From the NCBI GenBank assembly GCA_025465355.1, contig JAODNN010000129.1, forward strand, positions 1-64,000: a stretch of DNA of 64,000 bases. Reading direction: 5' to 3'. Positions 18,241 through 27,079 of this stretch are shown here, piece by piece. The position numbers and the translations under genes were made by a program. This stretch comes from Blastococcus sp. (GTDB taxonomy: Bacteria > Actinomycetota > Actinomycetes > Mycobacteriales > Geodermatophilaceae). The notes under the pieces were generated by a model. That model made no database searches, was not told where the DNA came from, and saw only the letters and a program-made list of their open reading frames with translations. Position 1 is the stretch's first letter, and every line of letters begins with the position of its first letter.

Positions 18241-21200
18241 AGCTCGGGCAGGACGACGGACAGCTCTCCTTCGACGACCTTCTCGCGAGCGAACCGGTCG
18301 AGCCGGTCGCATCCCGGCGGCTGCTCGACCCCGCCGAGGTGGCCGCCCGGTGCGGGCTGTCCTACGCCCCGTCGCCGGAGCAGGCCCAGGTCGTGTCCGC
18401 GCCGCCGGACCGGCCCCTCGTGGTGGTCGCGGGCGCAGGCTCCGGCAAGACCGAGACGATGGCCGCGCGGGTGGCGTGGCTGGTGGCCAACCGGGTCGTG
18501 GAGCCCGAGGAGATCCTCGGCCTCACCTTCACCCGCAAGGCGGCCAGCGAGCTCAACGAGCGAGTGCGTCTCCGGCTGGGCGCCCTCGCCCGGCACCCGC
18601 AGACCGAGCCGGCGCTGCGCGACAGGCTGGCCATCGCCCAGCCGACGGTGTCCACCTATCACGGGTACGCCGCCTCGCTGGTGTCCGAGCACGGCCTGCG
18701 GATCGGCGTCGAGCCCGGGGCCGGGGTGCTCGGCCCGGCCATGTGCTGGGGACAGGCCGCGACCGTGGTGGCCGCCTGGACCGGCGACATGAAGGACGTG
18801 CCGCTCACCCTGCTGACCACCGTCGAGGACGTGCTGGCGCTGGCCACCGAGCTCGGCGAGCACGACATCAGCCCCGCCGGGCTCCGCCTCTGGACGGCGC
18901 GGCTCGAGGCGCAGATCGCCGGATACGCCGATGCCGCCAAGGGCCCCAAGGGGGTCCGCGCCCCGGTCAAGGAGATGCTCGCGCGGCAGCGGTCCCGGGT
19001 GGCGCTGCTGCCCCTCGTCGAGGCGTTCGAGGCGCGCAAGCGTGCCGCCGGTGCCATCGACTACGCGGACCAGGTTGCGTATGCGGCACGCATCGCGGTC
19101 GCGTCCGCCGAGGTCGGCAGGCGTGAACGGGCCCGCTGGAAGGTCGTCCTGCTCGATGAGTACCAGGACACCAGCGTCGGGCAGCTGCGGATGCTCGAGG
19201 CGCTCTTCGGGGGCGCGACCGGCCATCCGGTCCTCGCCGTCGGCGACCCGCGCCAGTCGATCTACGGCTGGCGCGGCGCCTCCGCGGGCACGATCGAGCG
19301 GTTCGCCCGCACCTTTCCCGGGGTGGAGGGACGACCTCCCGAACGGCTCACGCTGGCCACCAGCTGGCGCAACGACGAAGCCGTCCTCGCGGTCGCCAAC
19401 GCCGTGTCCGGAATGCTGCCGCCGCCCCGTCAGAGCCTGCCCGACCTCGCGCCCGCGCCGACGGCCGGCCGCGGCTCGGTCACGGTCGGGCTCTACGGAA
19501 CCGTGGCCGAGGAGACGGCAGCGCTGGCCGACCGGCTGGCCGCGTGCTGGAACGACACCGATGCGGTCCTGCCCCGTCGGGGGGACCGCCGCCGCCCGAC
19601 AGTCGCGGTGCTGGTGCGGGCCCGCAAGCAGCTCCCCGGTATCGCAGCGGCCCTGCGCGAGCGGGGGGTGCCGGTGGAGGTCGTCGGCCTCGGCGGGCTG
19701 CTCGACGTCCCCGAGGTCTCCGACGTCGTCGCGACGCTCACCGTGCTGGTCGACCCGACCGCCGGGGACGCCCTGGGGCGCCTGCTTACCGGTGCGCGCT
19801 GGCGGATCGGGCCGCGCGACCTGGCCGCTCTGGAAGCGCGGGCACGCGCGTTGGCACACTCGCGACGGCCGGCCGCCGCCGAGAGCTCGGAGCCGGTGGA
19901 GGCCCACGTCGAGCGGGGCAGCATCGTCGAGGCGCTCGACGACCTCGGGGGCCCGGACGCGTACTCGTCGGCGGGCTACCGCCGGCTGCGGCGGCTCGGT
20001 GCCGAGCTGGGCCACCTGCGCACCCGGCTGAGCGAGTCGTTGCCCGATCTGGTCGACGAGGTGGCCCGCACCCTCGGCCTCGAGACCGAGCTGGCCAGTG
20101 CGCCAGGCGCGAGCCCGGCCGGCGCGCGAGCGCACCTCGACGCCCTGCACGGGGTCGCTGCCGAGTTCACCGGGCTGGCCGAGCTGCCGTCCCTCCCGGC
20201 GTTCCTGGGCTATCTCCGGGACGCCGAGGAACGCGAGCGCGGCCTCGAACCGGGCGAGGTGGCGGTCAACCCGGACGCGGTCCAGCTGCTCACGGGGCAC
20301 TCGGCGAAGGGGCTGGAATGGGACGTCGTCGCCGTCCCCGGGATGACCAAGGACCAGTTCCCGGCGAAGACCGACACCAGCGACTCCTGGATCAAGGACC
20401 CCGGCGCCGTGCCGGCCGAACTGCGCCTCACCGACCGCGAGGAGCTGCCCCGGCTCCGGCTGCCCGTGCCGGGTTCCGGCGACCAGGCGGTGGTCAAGGA
20501 GGCGCTCGACGACTACGTCCAGGAGTGGAAGGACTTCGGTGTCGCCGAGGAGATCCGCCTGGGGTACGTCGGGGTCACCCGGGCCCGGCACCTGCTGATC
20601 TGCTCGGGCAGCTGGTGGCGTGACGGAGTGAAACCCTGCGGGGCCTCTGCCCTGCTGCTCACCGCGCGGCGGGCCTGCGAGGACGGTGCCGGCACCGTCG
20701 TGCACTGGGCGGACGCGCCGGCGGACGATGCGACCAACCCGGCACTGGAGGAGTGGCCGATCGGGGTGTGGCCGGCCGACCCGTTGGCCTCCGGACGGCG
20801 GCGCGCACTGACCGCGGCCGCCGAGCTGGTGTCCGGCGCGGCGCCGCACCCGCTCGATCCCGACCTGGTGCTGGACGGCTCCGATCCGCAGGTGGAGCAG
20901 TGGGTGCGCGACGCCGACCTGCTGCTGCGTGAGCGGGCACGCGCCGCCAGTCCCACCGTCGAGGTGCCGCTGCCCTCCCACCTGTCGGTGTCCGCACTGG
21001 TCACCCTCCGCCGTGACCCGGCCGAGCTGGCCCGCCGGCTGCGGCGGCCGATGCCGGCCGCACCGGCTCCGCAGGCCCGGCGGGGGACGGCTTTCCATGC
21101 GTGGCTGGAGGAGCGGTTCGGCTCGGCCCGGCTGCTGGATCTCGACGAGCTGCCCGGTTCCGGTGACGAGTTCGCGGCGCCCGACGGCGTGCTGGCCGAA

Positions 21201-21560
21201 CTGCAGGAGGCCTTCCTCGCCAGCGAGTGGGCCGACCGGCAGCCGGTCGAGGTCGAGGTCCCGTTCGAGACGCCGCTGGGCCCACTGACCCTCCGCGGCC
21301 GGATCGACGCCGTCTACGCCGACACCGAGGGGAGTTTCGAGGTCATCGACTGGAAGACCGGGCCTCCGCCGTCCGGTGCCGACCTGACCGCCGCCGGGGT
21401 ACAGCTCGCCGCCTACCGGCTCGGATGGTCGCGGTTGACCGGGGTGCCCGTCGAGCGGGTCAGCGCCGGTTTCCACCATGTCGCCGCCGGGGTGACGCTG
21501 CGCCCGGTCGACCTCCTCGACGAGGCCGGGCTGCTCGCGCTCGCCGCCGGCACCGGGTGA
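18237..21560 (+). CDS. adnB: AdnB-type UvrD-like helicase/nuclease subunit
   Basis: 1107 residues. N-terminal UvrD-like motor: Walker A A-G-A-G-S-G-K71-T, Walker B L-D307-E-Y-Q-D-T, G-D-P-R-Q-S-I-Y-G-W-R-G, and G-H-S-A-K-G-L-E-W-D-V-V. C-terminal RecB-like nuclease: R-G-T-A-F-H-A-W, R-I-D1024, V-I-D1038-W-K1040-T-G. Unlike AdnA it lacks the Fe-S cysteine set. In mycobacterial AdnAB this subunit is the leading motor. GTG 18237 overlaps the adnA stop (GTGA), giving tight coupling of the two subunits. It converges with an epoxide-hydrolase-type gene 10 bp downstream. Confidence 0.93.
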   Translation: MKLGQDDGQLSFDDLLASEPVEPVASRRLLDPAEVAARCGLSYAPSPEQAQVVSAPPDRPLVVVAGAGSGKTETMAARVAWLVANRVVEPEEILGLTFTRKAASELNERVRLRLGALARHPQTEPALRDRLAIAQPTVSTYHGYAASLVSEHGLRIGVEPGAGVLGPAMCWGQAATVVAAWTGDMKDVPLTLLTTVEDVLALATELGEHDISPAGLRLWTARLEAQIAGYADAAKGPKGVRAPVKEMLARQRSRVALLPLVEAFEARKRAAGAIDYADQVAYAARIAVASAEVGRRERARWKVVLLDEYQDTSVGQLRMLEALFGGATGHPVLAVGDPRQSIYGWRGASAGTIERFARTFPGVEGRPPERLTLATSWRNDEAVLAVANAVSGMLPPPRQSLPDLAPAPTAGRGSVTVGLYGTVAEETAALADRLAACWNDTDAVLPRRGDRRRPTVAVLVRARKQLPGIAAALRERGVPVEVVGLGGLLDVPEVSDVVATLTVLVDPTAGDALGRLLTGARWRIGPRDLAALEARARALAHSRRPAAAESSEPVEAHVERGSIVEALDDLGGPDAYSSAGYRRLRRLGAELGHLRTRLSESLPDLVDEVARTLGLETELASAPGASPAGARAHLDALHGVAAEFTGLAELPSLPAFLGYLRDAEERERGLEPGEVAVNPDAVQLLTGHSAKGLEWDVVAVPGMTKDQFPAKTDTSDSWIKDPGAVPAELRLTDREELPRLRLPVPGSGDQAVVKEALDDYVQEWKDFGVAEEIRLGYVGVTRARHLLICSGSWWRDGVKPCGASALLLTARRACEDGAGTVVHWADAPADDATNPALEEWPIGVWPADPLASGRRRALTAAAELVSGAAPHPLDPDLVLDGSDPQVEQWVRDADLLLRERARAASPTVEVPLPSHLSVSALVTLRRDPAELARRLRRPMPAAPAPQARRGTAFHAWLEERFGSARLLDLDELPGSGDEFAAPDGVLAELQEAFLASEWADRQPVEVEVPFETPLGPLTLRGRIDAVYADTEGSFEVIDWKTGPPPSGADLTAAGVQLAAYRLGWSRLTGVPVERVSAGFHHVAAGVTLRPVDLLDEAGLLALAAGTG

Positions 21561-21570
21561 GCGGAGTCGG

Positions 21571-22413
21571 TCAGCCGATCCGGTCGAGGATCGCGCCGGC
21601 CAGCTGCCGCGGGGCCTGCTCCGGAATCCAGTGGCTCACACCGGGCAGCTCGACCAACCGGTAGTCACCCGTGACGAAGTCGCCGCACGCCTCGGCAGCG
21701 GTGCGGCCGATGGCGACGTCGCCGTCGCTCCACACGTACGTCGTCGGCACGGCGACCGGGTCCACCCGCGGGCCGGAGCTCATCGCCCGGTACCAGTTGA
21801 GCGCCGCGGTGAGCGCTCCTGGAGCCGAGAGCACGGCCACGTACTCGTCCACCGCCTCGGCCGGGATCCCCGTGTCGGCCTCGGCCCCCAGCATCCGCCG
21901 GAGCCGACGGGCACCGTCGGCGAGCAGCACCTCCTCCGCCTTGCCCTCCTGCCAGAACAGCCGGATGTAGGCCGAGCGCTCCTTCTGCTCGGGGTCGGCG
22001 CGGAAGGCGGCGGTGTAGGCGGCGGGGTGCGGCACCGACACCGCGGTCAGGGTCTGCACGCGGTCGGGGTGCCAGGCGCCCAGGGTCCAGGCCACGTTCG
22101 CGCCCCAGTCGTGCCCGACCACGTGCGCGGTGGGCAGCTCGAGCGCCGTCATCAGGTCCGCGGTGACCTGGGCCAGGTTCGGCGCGGCATAGGCATCCAC
22201 CTCGTCCGGCCGGGCGCCGGGGGAGTAGCCGAGCTGGTCGGGTGCGTAGATCCGTAGCCCGGCCGCCGCGAGCAACGGCATCACCGCGGCCCACGACAGC
22301 GACGTCTCCGGGAAGCCGTGCAGCAGCAGGATCGGAGGCCCGTCGGCGGGTCCGTCGACCCGCACGTCGAAGGTCAGATCGCCGACGTCGACCTGCATCA
22401 GCTGTCCCGGCAT
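21571..22413 (-). CDS. Alpha/beta hydrolase, epoxide hydrolase/haloalkane dehalogenase type
   Basis: 280 residues. The nucleophile is Asp102 in V-G-H-D-W-G-A rather than Ser, the H-G-F-P-E oxyanion motif is at 32-36, and His261 sits in V-S-H-W-I-P-E, so an epoxide hydrolase or dehalogenase mechanism through an alkyl-enzyme ester is expected. The W-Y-R segment in the lid is also typical of epoxide hydrolases. ATG 22413 is preceded by a TAGCGT -10 element 7 nt upstream and lies back to back with the M20 peptidase gene. Substrate unknown. Confidence 0.87.
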   Translation of the reverse strand: MPGQLMQVDVGDLTFDVRVDGPADGPPILLLHGFPETSLSWAAVMPLLAAAGLRIYAPDQLGYSPGARPDEVDAYAAPNLAQVTADLMTALELPTAHVVGHDWGANVAWTLGAWHPDRVQTLTAVSVPHPAAYTAAFRADPEQKERSAYIRLFWQEGKAEEVLLADGARRLRRMLGAEADTGIPAEAVDEYVAVLSAPGALTAALNWYRAMSSGPRVDPVAVPTTYVWSDGDVAIGRTAAEACGDFVTGDYRLVELPGVSHWIPEQAPRQLAGAILDRIG

Positions 22414-22420
22414 GGGTGCG

Positions 22421-22426
22421 ACGCTA
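22421..22426 (-). promoter_or_regulatory. Predicted -10 element, leaderless start of epoxide hydrolase-type gene
   Basis: TAGCGT on the minus strand ends 7 nt before the ATG at 22413, with no Shine-Dalgarno in between. Confidence 0.5.
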
Positions 22427-22456
22427 GCCGGGGGCGGCGCGGTCCGCGCCCGGCGC

Positions 22457-22462
22457 TACCGT
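22457..22462 (+). promoter_or_regulatory. Predicted -10 element, leaderless start of M20 peptidase gene
   Basis: TACCGT ends 8 nt before the GTG at 22471; the opposing -10 at 22421-22426 is only 30 bp away, so the -35 regions of both promoters overlap. Confidence 0.5.
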
Positions 22463-22470
22463 CGGCAGCC

Positions 22471-23901
22471 GTGACCAGCAGCCCCGAGCGCGCCAATGCC
22501 GAACGTGCTTTCGTCCGCGCCCACCTCGACGATCTGCACACCGACCTCGGCGCGTGGCTGCGTATCCCGTCGATCTCCGCTGATCCCGCGCACGCGCCCG
22601 ACGTCGCCGCGAGCGCCGCGTGGCTGGCCGAAGCGCTGCGCCGCACCGGCTTCCCGATCGTGGAGATCTGGCCCACCCCGGGTGCGCCCGCTGTGTACGC
22701 CGAGTGGCCGTCCGCAGACGCGGGTGCACCCGTGGCCCTCGTCTACGGGCACCACGACGTCCAGCCGGTCGACCCCCTGGAGCTCTGGGAGCACCCGCCG
22801 TTCGAGCCCACCGTGGTGGAGACCCCCGACGGGCCGGAGTTGCACGCCCGCGGTGCCATCGACGACAAGGGCAACGTCGCCTTCCACCTGCTCGGGATGC
22901 GGGCTCACCTGGCCGCCACCGGCCGCGACACCCCCGCGGTCACTGTCAAGCTGCTCATCGAGGGCGAGGAGGAGTCGGGGTCGCCGCACTTCGCCGACCT
23001 GCTCCGCGAGCGTGCGGACCGGCTGCGCTGCGACGTCGTCGTCGTCAGCGACACGGGGATGGCCGCGCACGACGTGCCCAGCGCCGTCACCGCGATGCGC
23101 GGGCTGGCCGACGCCGAGATCACCCTCCGCGGCCCGGCCGTCGACCTGCACTCCGGCTCCTTCGGCGGTGGAGTGCCCAACCCGCTGCATGCCATGGCCG
23201 AGCTCCTCGCGGCGCTGCATGACGACCAGGGGCGGGTCACGCTGCCGGGGTTCTACGACAAGGTCCGCCCCCTGACCGACCGCGAGCGCGACCTCATGGC
23301 CCGGGTTCCCTTCGACGAGCAGGAGTGGCTCGCCGGCCCCGCCGCCTCCCGCATCGCGACCGGTGAGAAGGGCTTCAGCACCCTCGAGCGCGTCGGAGCC
23401 CGGCCGACCGCGGAGGTCAACGGCATGTGGGGCGGGTACACCGGTCCCGGCCACAAGACGATCATCCCGGCCGAAGCGCACGCCAAGGTGACGTTCCGGC
23501 TGGTCGCGGACCAGCGGCCCGAGGACGTGGCGGACCAGGTCCGGGCCTGGGTCGAGGCGCACCTGCCCGCCGGCATCGAGGCCGACGTGCACGCGCCGCC
23601 CGGCGGGGTCGCGCCCTGCGCCAGCGATCTCGACTCGCCGGCCATGGCGGCCCTGCTCAGCGCCATCGCGCAGGCCTTCGACACCGACGCCGACCAGGTC
23701 CTGTTCCTGCGCGAGGGCGGCAGCGGTCCGGAGGCCGACCTCGTCGAGCAGCTGGGGGCGCCCCTGCTGTTCCTCGGCGCGGGGCTGCCCACCGACCGCA
23801 TCCACTCCCCGAACGAGCGGGTTCTCCTGCCGATGCTCTGGAAGGGCGCCGAGGCCGCCGCGCACCTGTGGCGTGAACTGGCGGCCGTGCGCCTGCGCTG
23901 A
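22471..23901 (+). CDS. M20-family metallopeptidase (dipeptidase)
   Basis: 476 residues of the M20/M25/M40 family. Zinc ligands and catalytic residues are visible: H94-H-D96 in Y-G-H-H-D-V-Q-P-V-D-P, the D-D-K-G-N motif, E-G-E-E-E-S-G-S with the general base, a distal Asp in V-S-D-T-G-M, and a C-terminal His in R-I-H-S-P-N-E. A central lid/dimerisation domain interrupts the catalytic domain. It probably hydrolyses dipeptides or related amides in the cytoplasm. The start at GTG 22471 is supported by the adjacent -10 element. Confidence 0.92.
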   Translation: MTSSPERANAERAFVRAHLDDLHTDLGAWLRIPSISADPAHAPDVAASAAWLAEALRRTGFPIVEIWPTPGAPAVYAEWPSADAGAPVALVYGHHDVQPVDPLELWEHPPFEPTVVETPDGPELHARGAIDDKGNVAFHLLGMRAHLAATGRDTPAVTVKLLIEGEEESGSPHFADLLRERADRLRCDVVVVSDTGMAAHDVPSAVTAMRGLADAEITLRGPAVDLHSGSFGGGVPNPLHAMAELLAALHDDQGRVTLPGFYDKVRPLTDRERDLMARVPFDEQEWLAGPAASRIATGEKGFSTLERVGARPTAEVNGMWGGYTGPGHKTIIPAEAHAKVTFRLVADQRPEDVADQVRAWVEAHLPAGIEADVHAPPGGVAPCASDLDSPAMAALLSAIAQAFDTDADQVLFLREGGSGPEADLVEQLGAPLLFLGAGLPTDRIHSPNERVLLPMLWKGAEAAAHLWRELAAVRLR

Positions 23902-23923
23902 CCGCTCGTCCGCGCCCGGCGAA

Positions 23924-23936
23924 CGGCCTTCGGCCG
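23924..23936. terminator. Possible small bidirectional hairpin between convergent genes
   Basis: A 5-bp G/C stem with a TTC loop lies in the 39-bp gap between the M20 stop and the methyltransferase stop. There is no T-run on either side, so activity is doubtful. Confidence 0.3.
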
Positions 23937-23940
23937 AGGG

Positions 23941-24729
23941 CTACCGCCGGGTCCCGATGATCACGGTGGCACCCAGTTCCTCATCCTCCAGCGACTGCGG
24001 GACGAGCCCGCTGGCGGCGACGATCTCGACCGCGTGCGGTGCCTGGCTCTCGCTGGTCTCGAACAGGAGTGACCCGCCCGGCGCCAGCCAGTCCCGCGCT
24101 TCGGCGGTCACCCGGCGGGCGACGTCCAGACCGTCGTCGCCTCCGTCGAGGGCGACGTGCGGCTCGTGCTCCCGGGCTTCGGGGGGCATCAGCGCGATCG
24201 CCTCGGTGGGCACGTACGGCACGTTGGCCAGCAGCACGTCGACCCGGCCGCGCAACGTGGCCGGGAGTGACTCGTAGAGATCACCGGCGTACACGCGGCC
24301 GCCGACGGCGGCGAGATTGCGCCGGGCGCAGCCGACGGCGGCGGGCTCGATGTCCGACGCGTGCAGTTCGACGCCGTCGACGGTGCCGGCCAGCGCGGCC
24401 CCCAGCGCTCCGGAGCCGCAACACAGGTCGACGACGACGGCACCGGGCGACGCGAGCGCCACTGCGCGGTCGACCAGGAACTCGGTGCGCCGACGGGGGA
24501 CGAACACCCCTGCGTCCACCACGATCCGCAGGCCGTAGAAGTCCGCCCAGCCGACAATGTGCTCCAACGGCAGGCCCGCGACCCGTCGGTCCACCATGGT
24601 CACCAGCTCGGCCGGGTCGTCGGCCGCCGCCTGGAGCAGGCGCGCCTCGTCCTCCGCGAACACGCAGCCCGCGGCGCGCAGTCGAGCCACGACGGCGGCA
24701 TCCGGATCCGCCGACGGGTGAGCGGTCAC
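23941..24729 (-). CDS. PrmC/HemK-like protein N5-glutamine methyltransferase
   Basis: 262 residues with a class I SAM-dependent methyltransferase fold: V-V-V-D-L-C-C-G-S-G-A-L-G for SAM binding, an acidic D-I-E after strand 2, and the catalytic-type motif L-A-N-V-P-Y-V-P, the (N/D)PPY motif in the NVPY variant seen in a HemK-like subfamily. It would methylate a glutamine side chain, but true PrmC for release factors is usually near prfA, so the substrate here is uncertain. GTG 24729 has GGAGG 5 nt upstream, and a TACCGT element lies at 24757-24762 on this strand, giving a leader of about 20 nt. Confidence 0.86.
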   Translation of the reverse strand: MTAHPSADPDAAVVARLRAAGCVFAEDEARLLQAAADDPAELVTMVDRRVAGLPLEHIVGWADFYGLRIVVDAGVFVPRRRTEFLVDRAVALASPGAVVVDLCCGSGALGAALAGTVDGVELHASDIEPAAVGCARRNLAAVGGRVYAGDLYESLPATLRGRVDVLLANVPYVPTEAIALMPPEAREHEPHVALDGGDDGLDVARRVTAEARDWLAPGGSLLFETSESQAPHAVEIVAASGLVPQSLEDEELGATVIIGTRR

Positions 24730-24807
24730 GGGAGCCTCCACTGGCCGGGAGCGGTGACGGTACCCGCGCGGGCAGCGTGGCCTGCGGCTCCTTCCGCGGC
24801 CTCGTCC

Positions 24808-24813
24808 TACTGT
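24808..24813 (+). promoter_or_regulatory. Predicted -10 element, leaderless start of DUF2510 gene
   Basis: TACTGT ends 6 nt before the GTG at 24820; no ribosome binding site. Confidence 0.5.
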
Positions 24814-24819
24814 GATCCG

Positions 24820-25719
24820 GTGACCGGACCCAGCCAGCCGGCGCCCGCACCGGGGTGGTACCCCGACCCCGACGGCTCGCCGGGGTTCGTGCGGTGGTGG
24901 GACGGCTCGGGCTGGTCGGACGTGACCACGCCGGCCGGACCGGGCGTCGACGTCCAGTGGTCGCCCGTGCTCGCCCCGCCCAGGTCCCCGGAACTTCTCA
25001 CGTCGGATCCGTGGCCGGAGCCCGTCGGGCCGCGCCGTCGCAGCCCGTGGGTCGTGCCGCTGCTCGCGCTGGTCGTCATCGGCTCCGTCGTGGTCGGGCT
25101 CCTGGTCAGCCGTGGGGGCAGCCGGCCGACGGCCGCGGAGCCATCTCCCGCCTCGTCGCTTCCGGCCTTTCCGTCATCCCCGGCCCTGCCGTCGTTCCCC
25201 CCGGGGACGGTGCGGATCGTCGACGCCGCCGCGGGCATCTCCTACCCCTATCTCGGTGAGGGCTGGAAGGAGTGGGCGTTCGGCCCGCAGGTCGAGACGA
25301 CGCAGACGGCGGGGGAGTACTTCACCACCCAGGAGCACACTCCGGACCAGGGGTCGTTCATCGCCCAGGTCACCTCGGGGCCACTGTCGGAGGGGTACGG
25401 CTGGAGCGGGAAGGCGAGCCTGCAGAGCACGGTGACGTCGGTGGCCGACCTCGTTCGCCTGGCCTACTACCCGAGCCCCAACGAGCGGCGGGTGATGCGG
25501 GACGAGGCGAGCACGGTGGACGGTCACGCCGCCCACCTCTACGAGTTCCAGCTCTCCTGGCATGTGGCCGGGTACGACTCGACGGGCGAGCGGGCGGCCC
25601 TGCTGCTCATCGACGTCGGGCGGCCCACACCCGCGCTGCTGTACGTCTCCATCCCCAACACTCACGCCGAGCTCTACGGGATCATCGACCGGCTGATCAG
25701 GTCGGTCCACGTCATCTAG
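24820..25719 (+). CDS. DUF2510-domain membrane protein
   Basis: 299 residues. The N-terminal DUF2510 motif P-G-W-Y-P-D-P-D-G...R-W-W-D-G-S-G-W lies at about 11-32. A Pro-rich spacer and one transmembrane helix (about 74-94) follow, then a Ser/Pro linker and an extracytoplasmic domain of some 170 residues without recognised motifs. Such proteins are widespread and uncharacterised in Actinobacteria. The start at GTG 24820 is chosen from the -10 spacing. It is divergent from the HemK-like gene and is followed by the M16 peptidase pair, which has its own promoter. Confidence 0.82.
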   Translation: MTGPSQPAPAPGWYPDPDGSPGFVRWWDGSGWSDVTTPAGPGVDVQWSPVLAPPRSPELLTSDPWPEPVGPRRRSPWVVPLLALVVIGSVVVGLLVSRGGSRPTAAEPSPASSLPAFPSSPALPSFPPGTVRIVDAAAGISYPYLGEGWKEWAFGPQVETTQTAGEYFTTQEHTPDQGSFIAQVTSGPLSEGYGWSGKASLQSTVTSVADLVRLAYYPSPNERRVMRDEASTVDGHAAHLYEFQLSWHVAGYDSTGERAALLLIDVGRPTPALLYVSIPNTHAELYGIIDRLIRSVHVI

Positions 25720-25755
25720 CGGCGCACCGGACGGCGGCGGGCCACAGTGCGCGGT

Positions 25756-25761
25756 TAGGGT
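25756..25761 (+). promoter_or_regulatory. Predicted -10 element, leaderless start of M16 peptidase operon
   Basis: TAGGGT ends 7 nt before the GTG at 25769; the intervening bases include GGGAG, so a very short leader is an alternative. Confidence 0.45.
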
Positions 25762-25768
25762 CGGGAGC

Positions 25769-27079
25769 GTGACAGCAGCTGGTGCCGAACTGACTCTGCG
25801 GCACCCGGTCGAGCGGTTCACGCTCGACAACGGGCTGCGCGTCGTCCTCGCCCCCGACCGGAGCGTGCCCGTCGTGGCGGTGAGCGTCTTCTACGACGTC
25901 GGGATGCGGAACGAACCCGAGGGGCGCACAGGTTTCGCCCACCTCTTCGAACACCTGATGTTCCAGGGGTCCGCGCACGTCCCGAAGATGGAGCACGCCC
26001 GCCTGGTGCAGGCCGCCGGAGGCACCTTCAACGGTTCGACGCACCAGGACTACACGAACTACTACGAGGTGCTCCCCGCCGAGGGCCTCGAGCGGGCGCT
26101 GTTCCTCGAGGCCGACCGGATGGCCACCCCCGCGATCACCGAGGAGAACCTCCGCAACCAGATCGACGTGGTGAAGGAGGAGATCCGGGTCAACGTGCTC
26201 AACCGGCCCTACGGCGCCTTCCCCTGGCTGCAGCTGCCCCAGGTCGCGTTCGAGAGCTTCGCCAACACCCACGACGGCTACGGCTCGTTCGTCGACCTCG
26301 AGTCCTCCACCGTCGAGGACGCCACCGACTTCTTCTCCCGGTACTACGCCCCGGGCAACGCCGTCCTGGCCATCGGCGGCGATCTCGACGTCGCCGAGAC
26401 CCACCGCCTGGTGCAACGCTGGTTCGGGTCCGTCGCCGGTCGTCCGGTTCCGCCGATCCCGCCCACAGGCGAGCCGTGGCCGACCTCGGTGCGCTCGACC
26501 GTCGTCGAGGACCGCCTGGCACCGGCCCCGGCGGTGGCGCTCGGCTGGCGGGTGCCCGACCCGGTGGGTGAGCTCGACCGGTACCTGGGCACGGTCCTGC
26601 TCGCCGAGATGCTCAGCGAGGGTGACGCCTCCCGTCTCGAACGGCGGCTCGTGCACCAGGACCGCATCGCCATCGCCCAGAGCAGCTACGTCGGCCTGTT
26701 CGGCGACCCCTTCGACGTCCGGGACGCCACCTTGCTGACCACCCAGGTGCACCACCCCGCCGCCGTCTCCACCGAACAGGTGCTCACCGCCGTCCACGAG
26801 GAAGTGGCGCGGATCGCGACGGACGGCGTGGGCGCCGACGAGCTGCGCCGCGTGCAGGCCCGCATCGAGGCCCAACTGCTGCGCCAGGCCGATTCGGTAC
26901 TCGGCCGCACCCTCGCCATCGCCGCCGCGGAGCTCGTCCACGACCGGGCGGAGCTTGCCGGCGAACTGGCCGCCCGGCTGGCCACGGTGACCTCCGATCA
27001 GGTGCAGGCCGCGGCCCGGGACCTGGATCCGGGCACCGCCGCGGTGCTGGAGCTCCGCGCGACGGGAGGACGCGCATGA
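25769..27079 (+). CDS. M16-family zinc metallopeptidase, catalytic subunit
   Basis: 436 residues. The inverted zinc motif H58-L-F-E61-H62 is present, with the downstream glutamate in the N-Q-I-D-V-V-K-E-E helix, so this is the active half of a two-protein M16B peptidase. The family degrades short peptides in a clam-shell chamber formed with a partner. The partner gene begins inside its stop codon (ATGA, 4-bp overlap). No signal peptide is visible, so the pair is probably cytoplasmic. Confidence 0.92.
   Translation: MTAAGAELTLRHPVERFTLDNGLRVVLAPDRSVPVVAVSVFYDVGMRNEPEGRTGFAHLFEHLMFQGSAHVPKMEHARLVQAAGGTFNGSTHQDYTNYYEVLPAEGLERALFLEADRMATPAITEENLRNQIDVVKEEIRVNVLNRPYGAFPWLQLPQVAFESFANTHDGYGSFVDLESSTVEDATDFFSRYYAPGNAVLAIGGDLDVAETHRLVQRWFGSVAGRPVPPIPPTGEPWPTSVRSTVVEDRLAPAPAVALGWRVPDPVGELDRYLGTVLLAEMLSEGDASRLERRLVHQDRIAIAQSSYVGLFGDPFDVRDATLLTTQVHHPAAVSTEQVLTAVHEEVARIATDGVGADELRRVQARIEAQLLRQADSVLGRTLAIAAAELVHDRAELAGELAARLATVTSDQVQAAARDLDPGTAAVLELRATGGRA

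Noticed and set aside
17955-21479. A 1174-codon open frame on the minus strand opposite adnA/adnB
   Set aside because: It is the antisense shadow of two clearly homologous helicase genes in a very G+C-rich genome; its translation is low-complexity and matches nothing.
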